DNA of 64,000 nucleotides, taken from the NCBI GenBank assembly GCA_902790625.1, contig CADASP010000020.1, positions 1 through 64,000 on the forward strand, in the 5' to 3' direction. The stretch is from an uncultured Prevotellaceae bacterium. Its GTDB lineage: Bacteria; Bacteroidota; Bacteroidia; Bacteroidales; Bacteroidaceae. This document shows, piece by piece, positions 17,204 to 24,717 of the stretch. The notes beneath the pieces were generated by a model. It ran no database searches and had not been told where the DNA came from. It saw nothing but the letters and a program-made list of their open reading frames with translations. Every line of letters starts with the position of its first letter. Within the stretch, counting starts at the first letter, position 1. The position numbers and the translations under genes are program-made.

Positions 17204-20200
17204 GGCTACTGAAACACATCATCAACCGGACGTTGTGGAGCCTGCTCGGCCTCACCGTCGCCCTCATTTTGCTCATCCAGTTGGCTCCCGTGCAGCGATG
17301 GCTGGGGCAGAGGGTGGCCGATGCCATCGGCTCGAAGCTCGGCACCGAGGTCAGCGTGGGGCGTGTCGATTTTGGCTTCTTCAATCGACTCATCATCGAC
17401 GATGTGCGGGTGCTCGACCAGCAGCAGAGTCCGCTGCTGACGGCCGACCGCCTGTCGGTGAAGCTCGAACTGTGGCCGCTGCTCACCAGTGGGCGCGTGT
17501 CGATAGCCTCTGCCCAGCTCTTCGGAGCCACTGCGGTGCTGCGCCGCGACAGTGCCGAGGCCGTGCCCAACTATCAGTTTGCGATGGATGCCCTGTCGTC
17601 GGGCAATGACGGCCCTTCGAAGCTGCAGATGCACATCGGCTCGCTCATCGTGCGCCGTCTGGCCGTCAGCTACGACCAGCTCGATGCCCCCACCACGCCG
17701 GGGCGTTTCAATCCGCGTCATCTGCACATCGCCGACCTCAGCGCCCATGTGCTGCTGCCCGTGCTCACCAACGACTCCATCAATCTGCATCTCCACCGCT
17801 TGGCGCTGCGCGAGCAGTCGGGCCTCGACCTCAGCCACTTGGCTTTCACGCTCGAAGCCAACCGCCAACACGCCTTGCTCACACAGCTGGCTGTGCAGAT
17901 GCCGCAAACCGCTCTCGCCATCGACACACTACAGGCCGCTTACCAGCTCGACAGTCTGGTGTCGACGCTTCGTTATCGGCTCTGCATGGCTCCTTCCCGT
18001 ATCGCCTTGATGAATGTGAAGAGTCTGCTGCCCCAGGATATTCCTTTTGAACAGGAGTTGCAGATAGATGCAGCCCCCATCGAGGGCACCGTGAGCACCG
18101 TGAGCGTGCCTCGTCTGGCCCTGTCATCTGCCGATGGGCAGCTCGACATCTTGGCGTCTGGTCGCATCGCCCCTGATGAGTGGGAAGCCAAGCTGACGCA
18201 TCTGCATGCCGACGAGCACCTGCTGGCCCAGCTCCGCGACTTTTGGCCGCAGATGCCCGCTGTCCTCGACCGTGTGGGCGATGTGGGCCTTTCGTTACAG
18301 GCCGTAGGCAATGGCACGTCGCGCCTCGCGGGGCAGGGCATCGTCAGCAGTGGGGCGGGCGCACTGTCGTGGCAGGGAGACTATCAGGATGGTCCTGCGC
18401 CTTCGTGGAACATGAGGCTGAGCACCGACAGTCTGGATTTGCGCCGTATCACGGGTTCCGACCTCTTGGGGCTGGTGGCCACGCAGCTCAATCTGAAAGG
18501 TGCGGGCAACCGCATCAGCGTGCAGGGGCAGGTGCCACGTATCGACCTGAAGGGTTATCGCTATCGCCAGCTGGACATCGATGGCATTTATTCGCCCACA
18601 GCCGTAGAAGGACATCTGGCCATCGCCGACCCCCATCTTCAGACCGACGTTGAGTTGAGCGTTCAACGTTCAACGTTTAACAATCAACGTGTCACGGCCA
18701 CTGGGCGCATCAGCCATATCGCTCCCCAGGCGCTGCATCTCTCCAATCAATGGGGCGACGCCGTCTTCTCGGCCATCCTCGATGCCGATGTGGCTGGCAC
18801 ATCGCTGGGCGATGCCGAGGGCACCATCGACCTCGACGACTTCGTGATGGTCAGCGGCGACACCGCACGCTATCATCTTGATAATCTTCACCTGCGTTCG
18901 GGCTACGACGATGGGCGCCACTTCCTGCGCATGAACAGCGACTTTGGTGAGGCATTGCTCACCGGGCAGTTCAACCTGGCCACGTTGCCCTCCACTTTTC
19001 TGTCGCTGCTGCCTATCCAGCAGACCAATCAGACCCCTCAGACCCACCCCCAGCCCCTCCCTGGAGGGAGGGGAGCAGTTGGTTCTGCTGGCGGAATGTC
19101 AAATGGTAAGACTATATACTCCCCTCCCTCTCAGGGAGGGGTAGGGGGTGGGTCTGTGGGGGTAGGGGGTGGGTCTGCCAACGACTTCACCCTCTATGTG
19201 CGTCTCTCCGACAGTCGGTGGATGCAGCAGCTGCTGGGGCTGCCGCTCGACCTTGGCGGTGGGCGACTCGATATTAATGCCCAGGTGAATGCCCCTGCGC
19301 GAATGCTCGACATACGGGTTCAGGTGCCCGCCTTCAACTTCGCAGGAAACGACCTGCGCAACGCCACGCTCAACCTCACCAGCCAAGGTGACAGCGCACA
19401 GTGCACCCTGCGCATGACCCGCCACACCGACAAGGGCAACACTCAGGACCTGCTGCTCACGGCGAAGGCCGATGGCGAGCAGTTGGCATCGACCATCAAC
19501 ATCTCCACCCCCCAGGCCGACCATGGAACCATCAACACCATCACCCGTTTCTACACCAACGACGATGGCAAGGCCGAGACGCATGTACGCGTGCTGCCGT
19601 CGCAGTTCATCATCAAGAATGCCACGTGGGAGCTGGAGCCTTGCGACATCCTCTATAGCGACAAGCGGCTGATGGTGGACCAGTTCACCCTGCACCATGC
19701 CGACGAGCACCTCATCATCGACGGACTGGCTTCTACGCAGACCTCCGACTCGCTGATGATTGACCTCAATGGCTTCGACGTGGCCTACCTGCTCGACCTG
19801 GCCAACTTCCGCTCGGTGAAGTTTGGTGGAAAGGCCAGCGGTCGCGCCTATGTCAGCCAAGTCTTCGACCAGCTGCTGGCATGGGCCAATATCACCGTCG
19901 ACGACTTTATCTTCCAGGAGGCGCGCATGGGCACCCTTGAGGCCTTTGCCGAATGGGATGCCGACGAGGGACAGGTGAATCTGGAAGCCGTGGTCGATGA
20001 TGGAGCCGATGCACAGACCTTCGTCGACGGCTTCATCTCGCCGCGCAAGAAGACAATCGACCTGGGCATCCGTGCCCGTGGCTCCAGCCTCGCCTTCGTC
20101 CATTCGTTCACCAAGAGTTTCGTCAGCCACATCGACGGACAGGTGCAGGGCGACATCCGTGTGCATGGCCCCCTGAAGGAGATTAACCTGACGGGCGAGG

Positions 20201-21693
20201 CCGTGGTGCAGGGGCAGGCGGCCATCAGCCCCCTGGGAACGGTGTATCATTTCGAGGGCGACAGCGTTATTCTCTCTCCTGGCGAGATTACCTTCCGCCA
20301 GTTCCGTGCCCTCGACCGCGACAACCACGAGGCCCTGATGAGTGGTGCCATCCACCACAAGAACCTGAAGAACTTCACCTTCGACCTCGAGGTGGACGCC
20401 GACCGCATCTTGGCCTACGACTTCCCACGCCCCGAGGCGGTGGCCAGCATCGGCGGCACCGTGTGGGCCGAAGGAAAGGCCATCATGCGTGGGCGCCCCG
20501 GCGAGGTGGTCATCGATGTCGACGCCACACCCACTCCCGGCTCCGTGTTCTATTACAATGCCGCTGGCCCCGATGCCATCAGCCAGCAGCGCTTCATCAC
20601 CTGGGGCGATGAGCAGAGAGCTGAGAGCGCAGAGCTGAAAGACGTTGAACGTTCAACGTTGAACGTTCAACGTTCCCCCCTCAACCCTCCACCCGCTTCC
20701 GACCTGCGTATGAACCTGCGCATCAATGCCACCCCCGATGCCCAGCTGCGCCTGCTGATGGACCAGCATTCGGGCGAGGCCATCAGTCTGGCGGGGCTGG
20801 GCGTGTTGCGTGCCGCCTATTATAATAAAGGTGCCTTCCAGCTCTTTGGCACGTATAATGTAGACCGTGGCACCTACGGCATGACCATCCAGAACATCAT
20901 CAAGAAGAATTTCACCTTCCAGCCTGGCAGTTCCATCGTCTTCGGCGGCGACCCCTTCCAAGCAGCCCTCAACCTGAAGGCCCTCCACACCGTCAACGGC
21001 GTGACGCTCAGCGACCTGGGGCTGGGCAACTCCTTCACCAGCAACACCATCCGCGTGAACTGCCTGATGAACATCGTGGGCACCGCTGGCGAGCCGCGCG
21101 TGGAGTTCGACCTGGAGATGCCCACCCTGAACAGCGAGGAGCAGCAGATGATACGCTCCATCATTGCCAGCGAGCAGGAGCTGAACCAGCAAGTGGTGTA
21201 TCTGCTCGGCATCGGGCGCTTCTACACGCAGACGGCCAACAATGCCGCTTCGCAGAGCTACGGGCAGACCGAGCTGGCCATGCAGAGCCTGCTCTCAGGC
21301 ACCGTCTCCTCGCAAATCAACCAGCTGCTCGCACAGGTCATCCGCAACGACGACTGGAACTTCGGTGCCAACATCTCCACTGGCAACGAGGGCTGGCACA
21401 ATGCCGAATACGAGGGACTCGTCAGCGGGCGCATGCTCAACAACCGGTTGCTTGTCAACGGGCAGTTTGGCTATCGCGACAACGCCACGCAGGCCATGCC
21501 ATCCTTCATCGGCGACTTCGACATCCAGTATCTGCTCACACCTGCTGGCGGCATCTCGCTGAAAGCCTACAACAAGACCAACGACCGCTATTTCACCCAT
21601 TCCTCGCTCAACACGCAGGGCATCGGCGTCATCCTGAAAAAAGACTTCAACGGCCTTGGCGACCTCTTTCAGTCGAGGAAGAGAAAGCGCTGA
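17200..21693 (+). CDS. tamB: TamB/AsmA-like lipid-transfer or translocation protein
   Basis: A 1497-residue envelope protein anchored by one N-terminal membrane helix (about residues 9-30), then AsmA-like segments and a C-terminal TamB domain (DUF490) around AFQLFGTYNVDRGTYGMTIQ and FGGDPFQAALNLKA. Such proteins bridge inner and outer membranes and are implicated in phospholipid transport and outer-membrane protein assembly. The GTG start overlaps the TGA stop of the previous gene, implying coupled translation. Three stretches are repeat-derived yet in frame: about residues 484-497, 615-660 and 1148-1160. These fall between repeating beta segments, where extra residues should be tolerated. 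The GC-rich insert adds a Gly/Pro-rich loop. Confidence 0.93.
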   Translation: MRLLKHIINRTLWSLLGLTVALILLIQLAPVQRWLGQRVADAIGSKLGTEVSVGRVDFGFFNRLIIDDVRVLDQQQSPLLTADRLSVKLELWPLLTSGRVSIASAQLFGATAVLRRDSAEAVPNYQFAMDALSSGNDGPSKLQMHIGSLIVRRLAVSYDQLDAPTTPGRFNPRHLHIADLSAHVLLPVLTNDSINLHLHRLALREQSGLDLSHLAFTLEANRQHALLTQLAVQMPQTALAIDTLQAAYQLDSLVSTLRYRLCMAPSRIALMNVKSLLPQDIPFEQELQIDAAPIEGTVSTVSVPRLALSSADGQLDILASGRIAPDEWEAKLTHLHADEHLLAQLRDFWPQMPAVLDRVGDVGLSLQAVGNGTSRLAGQGIVSSGAGALSWQGDYQDGPAPSWNMRLSTDSLDLRRITGSDLLGLVATQLNLKGAGNRISVQGQVPRIDLKGYRYRQLDIDGIYSPTAVEGHLAIADPHLQTDVELSVQRSTFNNQRVTATGRISHIAPQALHLSNQWGDAVFSAILDADVAGTSLGDAEGTIDLDDFVMVSGDTARYHLDNLHLRSGYDDGRHFLRMNSDFGEALLTGQFNLATLPSTFLSLLPIQQTNQTPQTHPQPLPGGRGAVGSAGGMSNGKTIYSPPSQGGVGGGSVGVGGGSANDFTLYVRLSDSRWMQQLLGLPLDLGGGRLDINAQVNAPARMLDIRVQVPAFNFAGNDLRNATLNLTSQGDSAQCTLRMTRHTDKGNTQDLLLTAKADGEQLASTINISTPQADHGTINTITRFYTNDDGKAETHVRVLPSQFIIKNATWELEPCDILYSDKRLMVDQFTLHHADEHLIIDGLASTQTSDSLMIDLNGFDVAYLLDLANFRSVKFGGKASGRAYVSQVFDQLLAWANITVDDFIFQEARMGTLEAFAEWDADEGQVNLEAVVDDGADAQTFVDGFISPRKKTIDLGIRARGSSLAFVHSFTKSFVSHIDGQVQGDIRVHGPLKEINLTGEAVVQGQAAISPLGTVYHFEGDSVILSPGEITFRQFRALDRDNHEALMSGAIHHKNLKNFTFDLEVDADRILAYDFPRPEAVASIGGTVWAEGKAIMRGRPGEVVIDVDATPTPGSVFYYNAAGPDAISQQRFITWGDEQRAESAELKDVERSTLNVQRSPLNPPPASDLRMNLRINATPDAQLRLLMDQHSGEAISLAGLGVLRAAYYNKGAFQLFGTYNVDRGTYGMTIQNIIKKNFTFQPGSSIVFGGDPFQAALNLKALHTVNGVTLSDLGLGNSFTSNTIRVNCLMNIVGTAGEPRVEFDLEMPTLNSEEQQMIRSIIASEQELNQQVVYLLGIGRFYTQTANNAASQSYGQTELAMQSLLSGTVSSQINQLLAQVIRNDDWNFGANISTGNEGWHNAEYEGLVSGRMLNNRLLVNGQFGYRDNATQAMPSFIGDFDIQYLLTPAGGISLKAYNKTNDRYFTHSSLNTQGIGVILKKDFNGLGDLFQSRKRKR
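18649..18690 (+). repeat. AACGTTC word array inside tamB (first)
   Basis: Degenerate 7-nt units around GTTCAACGTTCAACG, translated as SVQRSTFNNQ. They end in drifted units (TTTAACAATC), suggesting an older insertion than the one at 20641. Confidence 0.75.
19042..19178 (+). repeat. GC-rich inverted-repeat element inside tamB
   Basis: Left arm CCCACCCCCAGCCCCTCCC and right arm GGGAGGGGTAGGGGGTGGG flank a centre with AAGACTATA. The right arm is partly duplicated in tandem. It is read in frame as PQPLPGGRG ... SQGGVGGGSVGVGGGS. Sister elements lie at 30804-30904 and 31488-31592. Confidence 0.9.
20641..20676 (+). repeat. AACGTTC word array inside tamB (third insertion)
   Basis: Alternating ACGTTGA and ACGTTCA units at period 7, read as DVERSTLNVQRS. 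The alternation keeps TGA out of the reading frame. Confidence 0.85.
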
Positions 21694-21785
21694 AGTGGGG
21701 CTTGGCGGCATGTAGTCCTGATGGGTCTGGCTCGTCCTACAAGTCCGACCTGTCGGCAATCTACAGCCCATTTTTCTATATTCAT

Positions 21786-22003
21786 CTATGAGTCTACTCC
21801 GAAAACCATTATTGTCGCGAAAGTCGGCGCAGCAGCTCCCCTCCCCTTGAGGGGAGGGGCCAGGGGTGGGGTTTGTATATCATTCACTCGCAGGATGTTA
21901 GAGACCCCACCCCTACCCCTCCCCTTCTTGCGTCCCTTCGGTAGCAAGCGTCTCCTTCGTCGCCGAGCGGAGGGGAGGGGAACGGCTGCGCATTGTTTTT
22001 GGG
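21786..22003. repeat. GC-rich composite inverted-repeat element, copy 2
   Basis: Nearly the reverse complement of positions 1-176, with one arm carrying a different segment at about 21927-21970 that contains GCGTCCCTTCGGTAGCAAGCG. The outer flanks, from TATGAGT to TGTTTTTGGG, are conserved too, so the repeat unit is wider than the GC arms. Confidence 0.85.
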
Positions 22004-22054
22004 TTGTTTTTTAGTGGAGAAGGTTTTTTGGAGTGTACTCATCTATATATTTTC

Positions 22055-22212
22055 GGTTGGCAGCGGCCGCTGCCATCATTGGCGGCGTTCGCTGCCATCA
22101 TTGGCAGCGGCCGCTGCCAATCATGTCCCCGCCCGCTGCCAACCTAATTTTTCCCTCTGCGGTGCCTCCCGCTCCCTGTTTGTCGTGCGCCGTTTCTCCT
22201 GAATGCACCCCA
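22055..22212. repeat. GGCAGCGGCCGCTGCC palindrome element with 60-nt tail
   Basis: Several palindromes of GGCAGCGGCCGCTGCC lie between outer GGTTGGCAG and CTGCCAACC. A closely similar block is at 35783-35873. The following stretch, about 22150-22212, closely matches the reverse complement of 47995-48055, where a degenerate palindrome (GGAAGTGGCCACTGCC) also adjoins. This makes a composite dispersed element. Confidence 0.85.
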
Positions 22213-22480
22213 CAGATTACGCTTCGCGTCTTTCAAAAAAAAGACTGCTCTGCTGTAGATAACCTGGGAATGAATAATACAGGCATAATCCATGACCGCT
22301 GGCACAGATTACGCTTAGCGTCTTTCAAAAACTGTATTCGAACCGTAGGGACGGACCTTGTGTCCGTCCGCGTGGGTCAAGCCGTTTGCGGGCGAACACA
22401 AGGTCCGCCCCTACGGTTATTGAATAACGTGGTGAATCAGCCAAACCAGTCTTTCCGCTTCGCGTCTTTCAAAAATCAAA
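22213..22480. repeat. Repeat patchwork including a 29-bp inverted repeat
   Basis: The phrase ATTACGCTTCGCGTCTTT occurs at about 22216 and again, with one change, at about 22306; a shortened CTTCGCGTCTTTCAAAAA is near 22457, and another copy is at 61266-61283. Arms 22343-22371 and 22388-22416 form an imperfect 29-bp inverted repeat starting CCGTAGGGACGGACC. The region 21694-22800 carries no intact gene. Confidence 0.8.
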
Positions 22481-22549
22481 TAAAATACGATTTGATTGAT
22501 AATTATATCTTCTAAGACAAAATAACACATGTTTTTGTTGGTTTTATTG

Positions 22550-22594
22550 GTCACCACGCCCTTGGAGGAGTGGATCGACTACCACGAGTTGTAG
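22550..22594 (+). pseudogene. Fragment of an Rpn-family nuclease gene
   Basis: Fifteen codons read VTTPLEEWIDYHEL and stop, closely matching VATTPLEEWLDYLKD in the intact Rpn gene about 780 bp downstream, at both protein and DNA level. No upstream or downstream homology is evident. It looks like the relic of a second copy, destroyed by deletion. Confidence 0.65.
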
Positions 22595-22746
22595 AAATGC
22601 ACTTGACTTCATGTCTTTCTGTACTTTCGCTCGGAAGAGCAAAGAAAAAAGTGACTTTTTCCTTTGTTCTTCGCTCGCTTTAGTACCTTTGACTTCGTCG
22701 AATGTACTTTCGTTCGGGAAAGCAAAAAGAAAATCCTGATTTTCTT

Positions 22747-22778
22747 TTGCTTTTCGCTCGCTTTTTCGTACCTTTGCA
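22747..22778 (+). promoter_or_regulatory. Promoter of the Rpn-family gene (promoter-cassette repeat)
   Basis: TTTG (22747-22750), 19-nt spacer, TACCTTTGC (22770-22778). The flanking GCTTTTCGCTCGCTT matches the tex and lipoprotein-gene promoters. A second partial cassette precedes it at about 22615-22690. Confidence 0.85.
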
Positions 22779-22800
22779 ACCAACGAAAAAGGAAAGGAGT

Positions 22801-23796
22801 ATGGACAAGTACATAAGATTCGACTGGGCCGCCAAGCGCATGCTGCGCAACAAGGCCAACTACGGCGTTTTGGAGGGTCTGATGACCGTGCTGCTCGATG
22901 AGAAGGTGACCATCGTGGAGCTGTTGGAGAGTGAGGGCAACCAGGAGCAGGAGGACGACAAGTTCAACCGCGTGGACATCAAAGCCCGCAACTCGAAGGG
23001 CGAGATTATCCTGGTGGAGATACAGCAGACGCGCGAGCTCTACTATCTGCAGCGCATCCTATACGGTGTGGCGAAAGCCATCACCGAGCACATCAAGCTG
23101 GGCAACAAGTACGACCAGGTGAAGAAGGTGTACTCCATCAGCATCGTCTACTTCGACCTGGGCAAGGGTGCCGACTACCTCTACCACGGCCAGAACCAGC
23201 TCATCGGTGTGCACACCAAGGACCAGCTGGAGCTCAAGACGCGCTCGAAGGATGCTATCGGCATGGTGTCGGCGACCGACATCTTCCCCGAGTACTACAT
23301 CATCCGTGTCAACGAGTTCAACAAGGTGGCCACCACGCCGTTAGAGGAGTGGCTCGACTACCTGAAGGACGGCAACATACGCGACAACACCACCGCACCT
23401 GGACTGGCCGAGGCCAAGGAGCAGCTGCGCTACCTGCAGATGAGCGACGAAGAGCGGCGCGCCTACGACCGCCACATCGACAACATTATGGTGGAGAACG
23501 ACATCCTGGAGACCAAGGTGATAGAAGGCCTGGAGCGGGGACGCAAGGAAGGTCTCAAACATGGTCTTGAAGAAGGCCGCAAGGAAGGTCATAAGGAAGG
23601 TCTTGAAGAAGGCCGCAAGGAAGGTCTTGAAGAAGGCCGCAAGGAAGGTCATAAGGAAGGTCTTAAGGAAGGTCTTAAGGAAGGTCTTAAGGAGGGCATC
23701 CATACCGTTGCCAAGAAGATGAAAGCACATGGCTTGGCAGCTACGGAAATTGCAGCGATGACGGGGCTGACAGAATACGAGATACAGGAATTATAG
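22801..23796 (+). CDS. Rpn-family (PD-(D/E)XK) nuclease/putative transposase
   Basis: The 331-residue protein matches the Rpn/PDDEXK_2 family, annotated as recombination-promoting nuclease or putative transposase. The start at 22801 (MDKYIRFDWAAKRML) is the family start and lies 23 bp from the promoter. Nuclease core: VLLDEKVTIVELLESEG, then NRVDIKARNSKGEIILVEIQQ, which supplies the D and the ExQ-type residues. The C-terminal part (about residues 240-300) is a run of EGRKEG/EGLKEG units encoded by 12-nt repeats, likely a coiled or charged spacer of variable length. A short helical end follows (HGLAATEIAAMTGLTEYEIQEL). A relic of a second copy lies upstream. Confidence 0.9.
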   Translation: MDKYIRFDWAAKRMLRNKANYGVLEGLMTVLLDEKVTIVELLESEGNQEQEDDKFNRVDIKARNSKGEIILVEIQQTRELYYLQRILYGVAKAITEHIKLGNKYDQVKKVYSISIVYFDLGKGADYLYHGQNQLIGVHTKDQLELKTRSKDAIGMVSATDIFPEYYIIRVNEFNKVATTPLEEWLDYLKDGNIRDNTTAPGLAEAKEQLRYLQMSDEERRAYDRHIDNIMVENDILETKVIEGLERGRKEGLKHGLEEGRKEGHKEGLEEGRKEGLEEGRKEGHKEGLKEGLKEGLKEGIHTVAKKMKAHGLAATEIAAMTGLTEYEIQEL

Positions 23797-24147
23797 GCAT
23801 TTCGTGTCCTACCGACATCAAAAAAACGCAAAAACACAACAGGCAGATATGCAAGCTGTTGCAGCTAACCGAAATATGGAGCGCGACTTTTTACACGAAG
23901 TCAACGTCTTTTTCTAAAAAGTCCGCTCGGCATCCCGAAGGGTGACGCTTGTGCCACCAAAGGGATGCAAGAACGCCTTTTTCTATTTGGAGTGCTCCTA
24001 ACGATAATTCGGGGCTTCTGCCATTGAACAGTTTCGACCGTGCCGAAAAAGGTCTTAATCGCTTGGCGGTTCGGACCTTTTTACTGCAATCTATGACTTC
24101 GTTGAATGTACTTTCGTTCTGAAAAGCAAAGAAAAACCTGTTTTTCT
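23797..24147. other. Intergenic region before rnpB
   Basis: No gene is seen. It holds a hairpin with GACTTTTT and AAAAAGTC arms (about 23890-23922), the phrase GCTCGGCATCCCGAAGGGTG at about 23925 that recurs at 34771, and an AAAAAGGTC/GACCTTTTT stem at about 24046-24082 that may end the upstream transcript. Confidence 0.6.
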
Positions 24148-24179
24148 TTTGCTTTTCGGTTGCTTATTCGTACCTTTGC
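24148..24179 (+). promoter_or_regulatory. Promoter of rnpB (promoter-cassette repeat)
   Basis: TTTG (24148-24151), exactly 19 nt, TACCTTTGC (24171-24179). The expected start of transcription is about 30 nt before the base of helix P1. Confidence 0.85.
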
Positions 24180-24215
24180 AGCACTCTTTCGATGAACCGA
24201 AGACAATCGAAGTAC

Positions 24216-24654
24216 GAAAGCACTGCCCCGGCTCTGCCGCTGGCGTTGCCCGCAAGGGCTGCGCGGGAGGAAAGTCCGGGCAGCACAGGGTGCTCCACTT
24301 CTGAAAGTAGAAGCAGTTGGCGACAGCTGGTAAGGGAAGAAGAGAACGACCGCCCCTCTTTTACGTTGAACGTTGAACGTTGAACGTTGGACGTTGGGAG
24401 GGGTAAGGGTGAGAAGGCGTGTGTAAGAGACCACCAGCCGACGGGTGATCGTCGGGCTGTTCCCGCTGGAGGCTGCAAGTTCATGTATACCATCGACATG
24501 CTGAGGGTTGCCCGCCCGAGTGTCCGCCCCCTCGTGGGACGGGCTGCGATGGAGGGTAGAACGCTGGAGGCGCACGGTGACGTGCGCAGTAGATAAATGG
24601 CAGGCACCGGCAGCAATGCCGGAACAGAACCCGGCTTATAGGGGCAGTGCTTTC
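24216..24654 (+). ncRNA. rnpB: RNase P RNA (bacterial class A)
   Basis: The catalytic RNA that trims 5' ends of tRNA precursors. Conserved blocks are in order: GGAGGAAAGTCCGGGC (about 24266), a GGTAAGG/GTGAGAAGG region, AAGAGACCACCAGC (about 24427), GGAGGCTGCAAG, and AGATAAATGGC with ACAGAACCCGGCTTATAG at the 3' end. Helix P1 is a perfect 14-bp pairing of 24216-24229 with 24641-24654. The T-rich end TTTCTTTTTG overlaps and follows its 3' strand and may serve as terminator. Helix P12, closed by CCCCTC and GAGGGG, is expanded by an ACGTTGA word array at 24363-24398. The short open frames across the gene are artefacts. Confidence 0.95.
24363..24398 (+). repeat. ACGTTGA word array inside RNase P RNA helix P12
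   Basis: Five units at period 7 (three ACGTTGA, two ACGTTGG) sit in the terminal part of P12, a helix known to vary in length and sequence between species. A second short array of the same word (24661-24681) follows directly after the gene. Confidence 0.9.
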
Positions 24655-24717
24655 TTTTTGACGTTGTACGTTGAACGTTGATAATCGTAAATTGTTAAAA
24701 CGCAAAATCATAAATTA

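Noticed and set aside
24081..24616. Short open frames across RNase P RNA
   Set aside because: The region is explained by rnpB, with all conserved RNA blocks and a perfect P1; the peptides are not protein-like.
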